Assembly (NCBI GenBank): GCA_000230955.3
Contig: CP007060.1
Span: 2,170,001 to 2,234,000, forward strand
Origin: Halobacterium sp. DL1
GTDB lineage: Archaea > Halobacteriota > Halobacteria > Halobacteriales > Halobacteriaceae
Length of the DNA stretch: 64,000 bases
Direction: 5' to 3'
This document shows, piece by piece, positions 44,623-54,235 of the stretch. The position numbers were made by a program, and so were the translations under genes. The notes beneath the pieces were generated by a model. The model worked only from the letters and a program-made list of their open reading frames with translations. It did not search any database and was not told where the DNA came from. Within the stretch, counting starts at the first letter, position 1; each line of letters begins with the position of its first letter.

Positions 44623-47220
44623 TCAGCCCCCGCCGGTCTCGAACTCGAAGCGCGCGCCGCCGTTCCCGCTCTCCGCGAGCGTCACCGACCAGCCGTGGTT
44701 CTCCGCGATGTTCTCGACAATGGCGAGCCCGAAGCCCGTGCCGTCCGCGGCGGTAGTGTAGCCCATCTCGAAGACGTCCTCGTGGTCGTCCGCGGGGATG
44801 CCCGGCCCGTCGTCCTCCACGAAGAAGCCCGCGCGGTCCTCTAGGGGGCAGACCCGGATCTGGACTGCAGTCTCCTCCTCGGCGATGGAGCCGTCGAGTT
44901 GCGCCTGGGCGACCGGCGGGGAGCCGTGGTCGACCGCGTTGCGGAACAGGTTCTCGAACAGCTCCTGGAGGCGGCCGCGGACGGCCTGTACGGTCACGTC
45001 CTCCAGGTCGAGGCCGAGGTGGGCCTCGCCCGTGTCGACAGAGTCCCATGCGGCGACGGCCGCGACCTGCAGCGGCACCGTCTCCGTCTCGCGGCCGTCC
45101 GTGCCGTCGCGGGCGAGCGCGAGCAGTTCCTCGAGAATCTCGTCCATGCGGTCGAGCGAGCCCTCGACGCGGTCGAGCGCCGATTCCTCCTCGTGCTGTC
45201 GGTACTGGTCGAGCCACCCGGTGGCGACGTTGAGCGGGCTCCGGAGGTCGTGGCTGACGACGCTCGCGAACTCGTTGAGCCGTTCGTTGCGGGCCTCCAG
45301 TTTCCGCTCGCGGCGGTTGCGCTCGGTGACGTCACGGAGCACGCCGATGGTGCCCCGGAACTCCTCGTCGAACGGCCGGAGCGCGAGGTGGCACTCCACG
45401 ATGCGGGACTCGTCGGTGTCCTTCGGGTACGCGTGGAACTCGAACTTGTCCTTGGCGTCGCCCGTCGTGGAGAGCAGTCCGCTGACCGTCTCCTCGTAGC
45501 GCGGGATGACCTCCGGGTCGAAGACGCCGTCCGCGACCATGTCGGGGACGCTCATCGACTCCAGTTCCGACTGCGAGTAGCCGGTGAGGCTGGCGACCTG
45601 CGCGTTGCCGCTCACGTAGTTCGCAGCCTCGTCGACGATGAAGACGCCGTCGGGCGCCGTCTCGACGATGGTCTCGTACTGGCGCCGCTCCCGGTCGTGC
45701 TGTCGGCGGTCACTGACGTCGCGGCAGACGGCGAGCACCGCCGGTTCGCCCTCGTACGTGATGGTCGATGGGGTGAACTCGATGGGGACGCGTTCGCCGG
45801 TCACGCTCAGCGCGTCGAACTCGTAGCGCTTCTCGACGCCTTCGCCCTCGATGCGACGTTCGAATCGCTCGACCACCGTTTCGCGGTGATTAGGTGCCAC
45901 GACGTCCGCGATGGGCGTCCCCTCGACGGACTCCGGGTCGGCGTCGAGAATCTCGGCGGCCCGAGAGTTGGCGAACTGCAGTCGCTCGTCCTGGGCGATG
46001 ATGACGCCGTCGTTGGCTTCCTCGACGACCGTCGCGTACTTCTCCTCGCTCTCCCGGAGTTTGCGCTCGCGGCGCTTGCGCTCGGTGACGTCGCGAACGA
46101 CGCCCACGGTCCCCTGGAACTCGACGTCGAAGGGGAGCAACGCGATGTGGACCTCGACGCTCTCGACGTGGTCGGCCCAGTTCTCGCCGCTCATCTCGGT
46201 GATTCCCGCCTCGTCGTCGCCCTCCAGGAGGTCCCGGATGATCGCCTCGCCGGCCTCGATGTCCTCGTCGGACATCACGACCGAACAGTGCTCGCCGACG
46301 AGGTCGTCGCGGTCGTGGCCCGTCAACTCCTCGAAGGCGTCGTTGACGAACGTGAACACGCCCTCCTCGTCGAGCGTGTAGACGGCGTCACCGACCGCCT
46401 GCACGATGGTCTGGACGCGCTCGATCTCCTGTTCGTGTTTCACGCGGTCGGTGATGTCCGTGAACGAGGCGACGACCCGGTCGACCTGGCCGTCGTCGCC
46501 GAACAGCGGCGCACAGTGCATCACGAGGTACTTCCGCCAGCCGTCCGGCCACTCGATGGCGAGGCGTTCGCCGTGGAGCGACTGGCCCGAGCGCGCCACC
46601 CGCCTGGCGGGGTGGTCGCGCTCGGGAATCGGCTCGCCGTCGAGGGTCTCGAAGGTCCACTCGGGGGTGGTCGGGAGGTCCGCGTCCGCGAGGCCGAGGG
46701 TCGCCTTCGCGCGGTCCGTCGCCGACGCGACGCTGCCGTCCGGCTGGAAGACGACAGAGCCGGGCGTGGTCGTCAGCACCTGCTCGAGGAGGTGTTTCTC
46801 CTCGCGGAGCGCCTGCTTCGAGCGCCGCTTCTCGACGGCGTTGCGCAACCGGTTGGCGAGGACGGCGTACTGGTCGGTGCCGCTGGCCTTCTGGAGGTAG
46901 TCGGTGACCCCAGCGGAGATGGCGTCGCTGGCGATCTCCTCGCTTCCCTTCCCCGTGAACAGCACGAACGGGAGTTCCGGGTCCCGTTCCCGGACGGCGG
47001 CCAGGAACTCCAGGCCGTCCATCCCCGGCATGTCGTGGTCGGAGACGACGCAGTCGACCGTCGCCGTCTCGAGGAACTCGAGGGCGGGTTCCGCTGCCGG
47101 CCGCGTCGTCACGTCGAACTCCTCGGCCTCCCGCTCGAGGTACGTGGCCGTCAGGTCGGCCATCGACTCGTCGTCCTCGACGAGGAGGAGGTGGACTGGA
47201 GCGCCCGAACCTCGTGTCAT
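44623..47220 (-). CDS. receiver-PAS4-histidine kinase
   Basis: 865 residues from the ATG at 47220, about 28 bases after a TTTATT box on this strand. N-terminal receiver (about 9-125) with Asp61 in 'VVSDHDMPGMDG' and the conserved Lys in 'LFTGKGSEE'. Then four PAS domains (about 150-265, 275-390, 400-515 and 520-640), each ending in a coiled 'DVTERxRRERKL'-type signalling helix, HisKA with His in 'VVSHDLRSPLNV' and HATPase ('NLFRNAVDHG', 'EDDGPGIPADD', 'GTGFGLAIVENIAENHG'). Soluble. The hybrid order, receiver first, suggests it is itself a target of another kinase. The signal is unknown. Confidence 0.9.
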   Translation of the reverse strand: MTRGSGAPVHLLLVEDDESMADLTATYLEREAEEFDVTTRPAAEPALEFLETATVDCVVSDHDMPGMDGLEFLAAVRERDPELPFVLFTGKGSEEIASDAISAGVTDYLQKASGTDQYAVLANRLRNAVEKRRSKQALREEKHLLEQVLTTTPGSVVFQPDGSVASATDRAKATLGLADADLPTTPEWTFETLDGEPIPERDHPARRVARSGQSLHGERLAIEWPDGWRKYLVMHCAPLFGDDGQVDRVVASFTDITDRVKHEQEIERVQTIVQAVGDAVYTLDEEGVFTFVNDAFEELTGHDRDDLVGEHCSVVMSDEDIEAGEAIIRDLLEGDDEAGITEMSGENWADHVESVEVHIALLPFDVEFQGTVGVVRDVTERKRRERKLRESEEKYATVVEEANDGVIIAQDERLQFANSRAAEILDADPESVEGTPIADVVAPNHRETVVERFERRIEGEGVEKRYEFDALSVTGERVPIEFTPSTITYEGEPAVLAVCRDVSDRRQHDRERRQYETIVETAPDGVFIVDEAANYVSGNAQVASLTGYSQSELESMSVPDMVADGVFDPEVIPRYEETVSGLLSTTGDAKDKFEFHAYPKDTDESRIVECHLALRPFDEEFRGTIGVLRDVTERNRRERKLEARNERLNEFASVVSHDLRSPLNVATGWLDQYRQHEEESALDRVEGSLDRMDEILEELLALARDGTDGRETETVPLQVAAVAAWDSVDTGEAHLGLDLEDVTVQAVRGRLQELFENLFRNAVDHGSPPVAQAQLDGSIAEEETAVQIRVCPLEDRAGFFVEDDGPGIPADDHEDVFEMGYTTAADGTGFGLAIVENIAENHGWSVTLAESGNGGARFEFETGGG

Positions 47221-47327
47221 TCTCTCACACTGTATGGCGCGGGACAATAAACGTTGTAGTCGGTTCCGAAGCCCTATTGGGACGGAGGTTCCACCAACTG
47301 AACATGCTAACCGGGGGCGCAGCCTGA

Positions 47328-48671
47328 ATGCGCATCCTCATCGTGGGTGCCGGCGAAGTCGGGTCGAGTATCGCGAACAGCCTGGCCGACGGACACGAGG
47401 TCGTCGTCGTCGACGTCGACCCCGAGCGCGTCGAGGCGATGACCTATTCCCACGACGTGCTCGCGGTCACCGGGGACGGCACCGACCTCGAGGTGCTCCT
47501 GGAGGCCGAAGTCGAGCGCGCCGACATCGTCATCGCGAGCACCGACGACGACGAGACGAACCTCGCGACGTGTGGTACCGTCAACACCGTCAGCGACGCG
47601 TTCACCATCGCGCGCGTCAAGAACACCACCTACCTCGACACGTGGCGGAACCACCGTGGCGCGTTCGGCGTCGACTTCATGGTGTGTACGGACCTGCTGG
47701 CGGCGGAGGCCATCGTCCGCATCGTCGGTCTCCCGACCGCCCGCGACGTCGACCCGTTCGCCGGCGGCCACGTGGAGATGGCGGAGTTCGAGGTGCCCCT
47801 CGACAGTCCGCTCGCGGGCCAGACCATCGCCGAGGCCGACGAGTTCGACGAACTGACGTTCGTCGCGGTCATCCCGGAGTCCGCCAACGCCGCCGTGATA
47901 CCCCGCGGAGACACCGTCATCGACGGTGACGCCCGCGTCGTCGTCATCGGGCGTCCGGAGGCGGTCCGGGAGTTCTCGGGGGCGATCAACCCCGTTGAGG
48001 CTGCCGACGACATCAAGGACGTGGTCATCGTCGGCGGGAGCACGACCGGCGAACTGACCGCCGAACTCCTCGTCGAGCGGGGCATCAAGCCGCGCATCAT
48101 CGAGGTCGACCAGGACCGAGCGCGGGAACTCGCCGAACGCATTCCGGCGGCGACCATCCTCTCCCACGACGGCACCGACCCCGAGTTCCTCACGCGCGAA
48201 CACGTGCAGAACGCGGACGTGGTGGTCGCCACCCTCGGCAGCGACGAGCGGTCGCTGCTGGCGGCGCTCATCGCGAAGCGCGTCGGCGCGACGCGGGCCA
48301 TCGCGGTCGTCGAACAGGCCCGCTACGTCGACCTCTTCGAGACGGTCGGCGTCGACGTGGCCGTCAACCCGCGGCAGGTCACGGCCGAAGAGATCACGCG
48401 GTTCACGCGCGAGCGCCGTGCCGAGAACGTCGCCATCATCGAACCCGGCGGCGCGGAAGTGCTGGAGATCCAGGTCGACGAGCAGAGCGTGCTCGCCGAC
48501 CGCGCCATCCGAGACGTGGCCGCCGACCTCCCCGACGGCGTCGTCATCGGCGCCATCACGCGCGGTGACGACTACGTCACCCCGCGCGGTGACACGGTCG
48601 TCCACGTGGGCGACCACGTGGTCGCGTTCGTGCGCGCCGACGCCATCGAGGAAGTTACGGCGAAGCTATGA
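47328..48671 (+). CDS. trkA: Trk potassium uptake regulator TrkA
   Basis: 447 residues: two TrkA-N (RCK) Rossmann domains each followed by TrkA-C. The first NAD-binding motif is 'VGAGEVGSSIANSL' (Gly7, Gly9, Gly12) and the second is 'VGGSTTGELTAELL' near residue 228. It gates the TrkH channel in response to NAD(H) or adenine nucleotides. The ATGA overlap with trkH shows an operon. Potassium uptake is central to the salt-in strategy of haloarchaea. Confidence 0.93.
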   Translation: MRILIVGAGEVGSSIANSLADGHEVVVVDVDPERVEAMTYSHDVLAVTGDGTDLEVLLEAEVERADIVIASTDDDETNLATCGTVNTVSDAFTIARVKNTTYLDTWRNHRGAFGVDFMVCTDLLAAEAIVRIVGLPTARDVDPFAGGHVEMAEFEVPLDSPLAGQTIAEADEFDELTFVAVIPESANAAVIPRGDTVIDGDARVVVIGRPEAVREFSGAINPVEAADDIKDVVIVGGSTTGELTAELLVERGIKPRIIEVDQDRARELAERIPAATILSHDGTDPEFLTREHVQNADVVVATLGSDERSLLAALIAKRVGATRAIAVVEQARYVDLFETVGVDVAVNPRQVTAEEITRFTRERRAENVAIIEPGGAEVLEIQVDEQSVLADRAIRDVAADLPDGVVIGAITRGDDYVTPRGDTVVHVGDHVVAFVRADAIEEVTAKL

Positions 48672-50236
48672 AGGTACGGGTGGACTGGCGGGCGAGCCTC
48701 GCGCTCGTGGGGACAGTCGTGAAGTGGCTCTCGGTGCCGCTCGTGGCCCCGCTAGTCGTCGCCCTCTACTACGGGGACGGCGGCATCGCGGCCTTCGGCG
48801 CGACCATCGTCGTCGCGTTCACCGCGGGGGTGGCCCTCGAATCCCTCGGCGACCCAGAGGAGATGCGCGCCCGAGAGGGGTTCCTGATGGTGGCGGTGAC
48901 GTGGCTCGCGGTGAGCATCGTCGGCGCCGTCCCCTACCTGCTCGCTGCACACGGCGTCCCCGGCGTCCTGCCGGCGACCGCCCCTGGGTCGACGCTCGCG
49001 AACCCGGTCAACGCCGTCTTCGAGTCGATGAGCGGATTCACGACCACGGGAGCGACCGTGCTGGGCTCCATCTCCTTCGAGACGCACTCCCACTCGGTGC
49101 TGCTGTGGCGACAGCTCACCCAGTGGCTCGGTGGGATGGGTATCGTCGTGCTCGCCGTCGCCATCCTCCCGGAGCTCTCGGTCGGCGGCGCACAGCTGAT
49201 GGACGCAGAGGTCCCCGGCCCCGGCATCCAGAAGCTCACGCCCCACATCGCGGAGACGGCGCGGGTGCTCTGGCTCGCGTACGCCGGCATCACCGCACTG
49301 GAAATCGTCCTGCTGTACGGCCTCCACGTCGGCGGCTTCGCGCCGAACATGGGGGTGTACAACGCAATCGCCCACGGGCTGACGACGATGGCCACCGGCG
49401 GGTTCAGCCCGGAGGCGCGCTCCATCGAGGCGTTCTCGGCGGCCGTCCAGTGGCTCATCGTGCCGTTCATGGTCGCGGCGGGGACGAACTTCGCGCTGTT
49501 CTGGCACGTCATCCAGGGGGACACCCAGGAACTGTTCGAGGACGCGGAGTTCCGGTTCTACGTCGGCGTCGTCGGGACACTGACCGCACTGCTCGCGGCA
49601 ATCCTGTTCACGGGGCCGGCGCTCGGTCTCGGGGACGCCGTCGCGCCGGTCGCGGGGAACGCGGAGGATGCGCTCCGTCACGCCGCGTTCCAGGCAGCCT
49701 CCATCGTCACCACGACTGGGTACGCGAGCATGGACTTCAACCAGTGGAGCCAGCCGGGGAAGATGGTGCTGTTCGTGGCCCTCTTCCTCGGCGGGAGCGC
49801 GGGGAGCACGGGCGGTGCGGTGAAGATGGTGCGCTGGCTGGTCATCCTGAAGTCGCTCAAGCGGGAGCTGTTCGTCACCGTCCACCCGGACGCCGTCCAG
49901 CCCCTCCGGCTGGCCGGCCAGGCGCTCGACGAACGCGGCGTCCGCGGCATCTACGCGTTCACGGCGGTCTACTTCTCGCTGTTCGTCTTCGGCACGGTGT
50001 TCGTGGCTATCGACGCCGGACGCATCCAGGAGACGGTGACGGGCTTCGAGGCGATGAGCGCAGTCGCCGCGACCCTCGGCAACGTCGGTCCGGGGTTCGG
50101 CATCGTCGGCCCGATGAACAGCTACCTCCCGTTCCCCAACTCGTCGAAGCTGCTGATGGTCGGGCTGATGTGGGTCGGCCGCCTCGAGATACTGCCGGTG
50201 CTCGTGCTGTTCACTGGGTCGTACTGGCAGTCGTAG
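48668..50236 (+). CDS. trkH: Trk potassium transporter TrkH
   Basis: 522 residues, four M1-P-M2 units. Selectivity filter sequences 'SMSGFTTTGATV', 'TTMATGGFSPEA', 'IVTTTGYASMDF' and 'AVAATLGNVGPGFG' are in order. It is the membrane subunit partner of the overlapping trkA. Confidence 0.94.
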   Translation: MKVRVDWRASLALVGTVVKWLSVPLVAPLVVALYYGDGGIAAFGATIVVAFTAGVALESLGDPEEMRAREGFLMVAVTWLAVSIVGAVPYLLAAHGVPGVLPATAPGSTLANPVNAVFESMSGFTTTGATVLGSISFETHSHSVLLWRQLTQWLGGMGIVVLAVAILPELSVGGAQLMDAEVPGPGIQKLTPHIAETARVLWLAYAGITALEIVLLYGLHVGGFAPNMGVYNAIAHGLTTMATGGFSPEARSIEAFSAAVQWLIVPFMVAAGTNFALFWHVIQGDTQELFEDAEFRFYVGVVGTLTALLAAILFTGPALGLGDAVAPVAGNAEDALRHAAFQAASIVTTTGYASMDFNQWSQPGKMVLFVALFLGGSAGSTGGAVKMVRWLVILKSLKRELFVTVHPDAVQPLRLAGQALDERGVRGIYAFTAVYFSLFVFGTVFVAIDAGRIQETVTGFEAMSAVAATLGNVGPGFGIVGPMNSYLPFPNSSKLLMVGLMWVGRLEILPVLVLFTGSYWQS

Positions 50237-50266
50237 CGGTCGGCCGGGGCGACGGGCCGCGGCGAC

Positions 50267-52495
50267 TCAGCCGAACAGCCGTTCGGTGAGTGACCGGGTG
50301 CGCTGTTTCTCCGCGAGCACGACCGAGCAGTCCACGTCGTCGACCACGTCGAGGACCAGCGAGCCGCTGACGAGACGCCCGAGCAGACCGCGTTCCGTCG
50401 CACCGACGACGAGCATCGTGGCGTCCTCGGCGGCGGTCTCGATGGCGGTCTCGACGTCACCCGTCTCCACGCGCTGCTGGGCGTCCAGCAGGCCCTGATC
50501 GGCGGCCCAGTCGTCGAGGAAGGCACTGCCCTCGTCGAGGTCGTCCGCGACGTGGAGCAGCGTCACCTCGCTGCCGTACTGGTCGCGGAGGTACCGCGCG
50601 ATGGCGGCGCCCAGTTCGGAGTCGGGGCCGCCGGCCGTCGGGAGGACGATCCGGGACGGGTCGAACCCGCGGTCCTTCATCACGAGCACGTCACACGGCA
50701 GGTCGCCGGCGAGTTCGGCCATTCCGGACTCCGCGCGGCCCGGCGACCCGTGGCTGTCCTCTCCCCACCCCATCATGAGCATGTCGGCGTCGTGACTCCG
50801 GGCGGCGTCGAACAGTTCTTCGAACGAGCGGTGCGAGAGGATGGTGTGGGTCTCGACGGGGACGCCGAAGTCCTCCGCGTCGGCCCTCGCCTTCGCGAGC
50901 AGTTCCTCGCTGTTCGCGTCCAGTTGCTCGACGTGGTCGGCCCCGTACTGCAGGCTCGTCTGGTCGGGCACCTGGACGACGTGGACGGCGATGACGCGGC
51001 CGTCGTTGGCCTTCGCGGCGGTCGCAGCCAGCGAGATGAGTTCCTTCTCGGTCTCCGGGTTCGCGAGCGGGACGACGACGCGGTACTGACCGCCGTCCGG
51101 CTGGACGCTGCTGGCGGCCGCGACGGCCGTTTCGGGCATCTCCTCGGCCCGTGAGAGGACGTACTGTCCGAGAATGCCCTGCTTCTCGGTCCGCGAGCGC
51201 GCGTAGACGAAGTACCAGAGCACGGCGCCGGCGACCAGCGCGAAGCTCAGCGCGACGATGAGTTGGCTGATGAACGCGATGAGCGCGAACGACGTGAGCA
51301 TCCCGAGAATCGGCGTGAACGGGTAGAATGGGACCTCGTAATCCGGGTCGTAGTCGGCGGGGTCGGCCTCGCGCATGACGATCAGCGCGACGTTCAGCAG
51401 GCCGTAGATGATGAGGTGGAGGACGCTCCCCATCGTCGCGAGTGCTTCGACGGTGCCGGCGACGATGAACACGAGGATGAGCACGCCCGTGACGGCGATG
51501 GAGCGGTACGGCGTGGCGAACCGGGGGTGGATCTCGTTGAGGTCGGGCGTGACGATGTTGTCCCGCCCCATCGCGAAGTTGATCCGCGAGGACGCGAGGA
51601 TGGAGGCGTTCGCCGACGAGGCCGTGGCGAGCAGTCCGCCGAACAGGAGCGCGGCGGCGCCGACCGGACCCATGAGCAGACGGGACACCTCCACGACTGC
51701 AATCTTGTCGTCGCTCAGTCCCCCGATGAAGCCGGGGTCGACCGCGGCGCTCATTGCGACGAGGACGAGCGCGTAGATGACCGTGACGAGGAGGACGCTC
51801 CCGATGACGGCGCGCGGGAGGTTCCGGCCTGGGTCCTTGATCTCCTCGGCGACGCTCGTGATCTGGACGAAGCCGAGGTAGGAGACGAAGATGATGCCCG
51901 TCGTCGTGAGCATCGGACTGAACCCCTTGCTGTCTGGGAGGTTCGCGGTCTCGGCGTTCAGCGCCCCGAAGACGGTGAACACGGCGAGAATGGCGACCAG
52001 TATGACGACGATGACGTTCTGGAGACGGCCGGTCTCCTTCGCGCCGACGTAGTTCACCGCGATGAACAGCCCCGCGCCGATCAGCGCGACGAGTTTGATA
52101 GATGGGACGACGAGCGGTCCGACGACGAACGCGTCGGGCATCCCGATGATGTTCTGGATGTACTTCCCGAAGCCGACCATGTAGAACGCCGAGGCGAACG
52201 CGAGGCCGAGCCAGTTAGACCACCCCGCAATCGACCCGAACAGCGGGCCGAGGGCGTGGTTGACGTAGTAGTACGCGCCGCCGGATTTCGGCATCGCGGT
52301 GCCGAGTTCGCTGGCAGAGAGCGCCGTCAGCAGCGCGATGCCACCGCCGAGGAGGAACGAGACGACCGCCAGCGAACCGGCGTCGCTGATTGCCTGCCGC
52401 GGGAGCACGAAGATGCCGGCACCGATCATCGTCCCGACGCCGATGGTCAGCGCGGCGAGCGGCCCGAGGTCCTTCGCGAGTTCCTCGTCACTCAT
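50267..52495 (-). CDS. APC amino-acid transporter with two C-terminal Usp domains
   Basis: 742 residues. Residues about 1-430 are a twelve-helix APC (LeuT-fold) permease with the helix-1 motif 'IGVGTMIGAGIFVLP' and 'GAYYYVNHALGPLFGSIAGW'. Residues about 455-600 and 605-735 are two UspA-like domains ('YRVVVPLANPETEKEL', 'SRIVLPTAGGPDSELGAA', ending 'LVVGATERGLLGRLVSGS' with the G-x2-G-x9-G-S/T ATP-binding pattern). Such fusions are common in haloarchaea and may couple transport to energy state. Substrate unknown. It overlaps the next Usp gene by eight bases. Confidence 0.88.
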   Translation of the reverse strand: MSDEELAKDLGPLAALTIGVGTMIGAGIFVLPRQAISDAGSLAVVSFLLGGGIALLTALSASELGTAMPKSGGAYYYVNHALGPLFGSIAGWSNWLGLAFASAFYMVGFGKYIQNIIGMPDAFVVGPLVVPSIKLVALIGAGLFIAVNYVGAKETGRLQNVIVVILVAILAVFTVFGALNAETANLPDSKGFSPMLTTTGIIFVSYLGFVQITSVAEEIKDPGRNLPRAVIGSVLLVTVIYALVLVAMSAAVDPGFIGGLSDDKIAVVEVSRLLMGPVGAAALLFGGLLATASSANASILASSRINFAMGRDNIVTPDLNEIHPRFATPYRSIAVTGVLILVFIVAGTVEALATMGSVLHLIIYGLLNVALIVMREADPADYDPDYEVPFYPFTPILGMLTSFALIAFISQLIVALSFALVAGAVLWYFVYARSRTEKQGILGQYVLSRAEEMPETAVAAASSVQPDGGQYRVVVPLANPETEKELISLAATAAKANDGRVIAVHVVQVPDQTSLQYGADHVEQLDANSEELLAKARADAEDFGVPVETHTILSHRSFEELFDAARSHDADMLMMGWGEDSHGSPGRAESGMAELAGDLPCDVLVMKDRGFDPSRIVLPTAGGPDSELGAAIARYLRDQYGSEVTLLHVADDLDEGSAFLDDWAADQGLLDAQQRVETGDVETAIETAAEDATMLVVGATERGLLGRLVSGSLVLDVVDDVDCSVVLAEKQRTRSLTERLFG

Positions 52496-52925
52496 CCTCG
52501 TCCTCCGCCGGGAGCACGACGACCGGGCGGTCGGCCTGTTTCACGAGGTCGTGGGCGTGGTCGCCGGTGAGGAGGTCGAACCACCGACTGCCGTCGCGCG
52601 GCGTGAAGGCAATGGCGGAGGCGTCGTGGTCGCGGCCGGCCGCGAAGATGGCGTCCGCGACGTCCGTGTCGAACCGGAGGTCGGTCTCGACGGGAACGCC
52701 CGCGTCCGCCGCGGCGTCCTCGACGACCGCGAAGATCTCGGCCGCGTACTCCTCACGCTGCTCGACGCCCGCCTTGTCGACGGCGCCGCCGGCCTTCTCG
52801 ATGACGTGGACGAAGACCACCTCTCCGCCCGCGGACGCGACCCGGGGGAGGACCGCCGCGGCGGTCGTTCGGGCATCGTCCTCGCTGGCGACCGGGACGA
52901 CGACGCGGTCGAGCAGGTCACCCAT
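52488..52925 (-). CDS. universal stress protein (UspA family)
   Basis: 145 residues from the ATG at 52925; a GTG at 52964 would add 13 residues. Usp fold 'DRVVVPVASEDDARTTAAAVL', 'GGEVVFVHVIEKAGGAVDKAG', and a C-terminal 'ASAIAFTPRDGSRWFDLLTGDHAHDLVKQADRPVVVLP'-like end (key GSRWFDLLTGD). The usual G-x2-G-x9-G-S/T ATP loop is not obvious, so it may be a non-ATP-binding type. It precedes and overlaps the APC-Usp transporter, so probably acts with it. Confidence 0.82.
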   Translation of the reverse strand: MGDLLDRVVVPVASEDDARTTAAAVLPRVASAGGEVVFVHVIEKAGGAVDKAGVEQREEYAAEIFAVVEDAAADAGVPVETDLRFDTDVADAIFAAGRDHDASAIAFTPRDGSRWFDLLTGDHAHDLVKQADRPVVVLPAEDEDE

Positions 52926-53084
52926 TCGGACCACCCCGGTCGCCCCGCGCCGTGGGTCGAACACCGGTTGCTGACTGAGCCGCGGTTGTAGAAATCATAC
53001 TCCCGCGTGGGAACCGGAGAACCTTATAAGTACGACTCTGCGGCCAGGTCGTGGTGGTGGATGCTGGCCGGCCGACCACTCGCC

Positions 53085-53480
53085 TCAGATCTCGACGGCC
53101 CACAGACGGAAGTCTTCAGGGAGGTCGTAGACCGCCCGGAAGACGGCATCGACGAACTGGCCGACCCGTTCGTCGTCGGCGCGCGCCTCGATGCGGACGT
53201 TCGTCCCGGGGGCGTCCTCCTCGGTGTCGCGGGCGGTGACGGTGAACGCGCCGAAGCGGGCGAGCACGTCGCTCAGGGCGTCGAGTTCCTCGTCGGTGCA
53301 GTCGAGGTTGAGCGTCCCGTCGGCGTACTGCACCCACGGCGGGAGGAACTCCGGGTCGTCGCTCGGGTCGCCGTCGGCCTCCAGCGTGCAGAACGCACTC
53401 TCCCGCTCTCGGTGGGCGGCGACGGCGTCCGCGACGAGCGCGACGCGCTCGGCCTCCGTCTCGGCGTCGAATCGGGTCAT
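53085..53480 (-). CDS. acidic protein, unknown function
   Basis: 131 residues from the ATG at 53480 (an ATG eight codons upstream is less likely). Mixed alpha/beta; 'LPPWVQYADGTLNLDCTDEELDALSDVLARFGAF' and 'VRIEARADDERVGQFVDAVFRAVYDLPEDFRLWAVEI' give it a compact two-layer look. No Cys pair or catalytic motif. I do not recognise the family. Confidence 0.6.
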   Translation of the reverse strand: MTRFDAETEAERVALVADAVAAHRERESAFCTLEADGDPSDDPEFLPPWVQYADGTLNLDCTDEELDALSDVLARFGAFTVTARDTEEDAPGTNVRIEARADDERVGQFVDAVFRAVYDLPEDFRLWAVEI

Positions 53481-53632
53481 ACCCGCAGTTCGACGCCCGC
53501 CCACTAATGGGAACCGGGTTCGGTCCAGGGCGCGAAGGACGCGGCCGGCCTATCGGCCATCAGTTGTTGGCACGATACCACTCAGATGGTTTGCAAACGT
53601 TTACCCGTAGCGTCGGTGTGCGTCGGAGTAGT

Positions 53633-54169
53633 ATGCCAGACCAACCCGAACAGGGGGCAGGGAGCGAACGGAGTCGGCCAGCGGAGGGCGAACCGTCGCT
53701 CGTCGACGAGTTACAGCAGCCGACGCCGATGCGGTACATCAAGTTCGCCGTCGCGATGTTCGCCGTCGTCGGCGTCGGGTACGGCCTGACGTTCTGGCTG
53801 TTCTCCGAACTCGGCAACATGGGGAGTACCGGTGGCGCGTTCCTCGTCGGCATCGGGTCGTTCTTCGGCCTCCTGCTCGGGCCGGTGGTCGCCGTGGGCA
53901 CGGGCGCGTACACGGCCCTGAACTGGGAGGGCGAGGAGACGAAACTCGTCGCCGCGGCCGCCGGCGTCGGTGCTGCTGCCGGCTACGTCGTGCTCGTCAT
54001 AGTGCTGTTGCTGTTCGCCAGTCTGTCCTCCTCGGGCGGGGCCGGCGGTGGCGGCGGTGGGACCAGCCTCCCCGGCGGGACCGGCGGGACGCTCGGGTTG
54101 CTCCTGGGAATCGCCGCGACGGCCACGCTCACCGTCTACCTGACGGCCCGCGTCCGCATCGAGTCCTGA
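53633..54169 (+). CDS. membrane protein with Gly-rich linker, unknown function
   Basis: 178 residues from the ATG at 53633, 28-33 bases after a GTTTAC box. Polar N-terminus, then four helices (about 34-56, 66-90, 104-128 and 150-172) with a Gly-rich run at about 132-148. This looks like the small haloarchaeal multi-spanning proteins of unknown role. Transcribed alone, convergent with the broken methyltransferase gene. Confidence 0.65.
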   Translation: MPDQPEQGAGSERSRPAEGEPSLVDELQQPTPMRYIKFAVAMFAVVGVGYGLTFWLFSELGNMGSTGGAFLVGIGSFFGLLLGPVVAVGTGAYTALNWEGEETKLVAAAAGVGAAAGYVVLVIVLLLFASLSSSGGAGGGGGGTSLPGGTGGTLGLLLGIAATATLTVYLTARVRIES

Positions 54170-54235
54170 GGGAGGCGGACCCATGTCCGGCGTCGTTCTG
54201 AACTGCACTCCGAACGCACCGCAGCGACTGCCACG

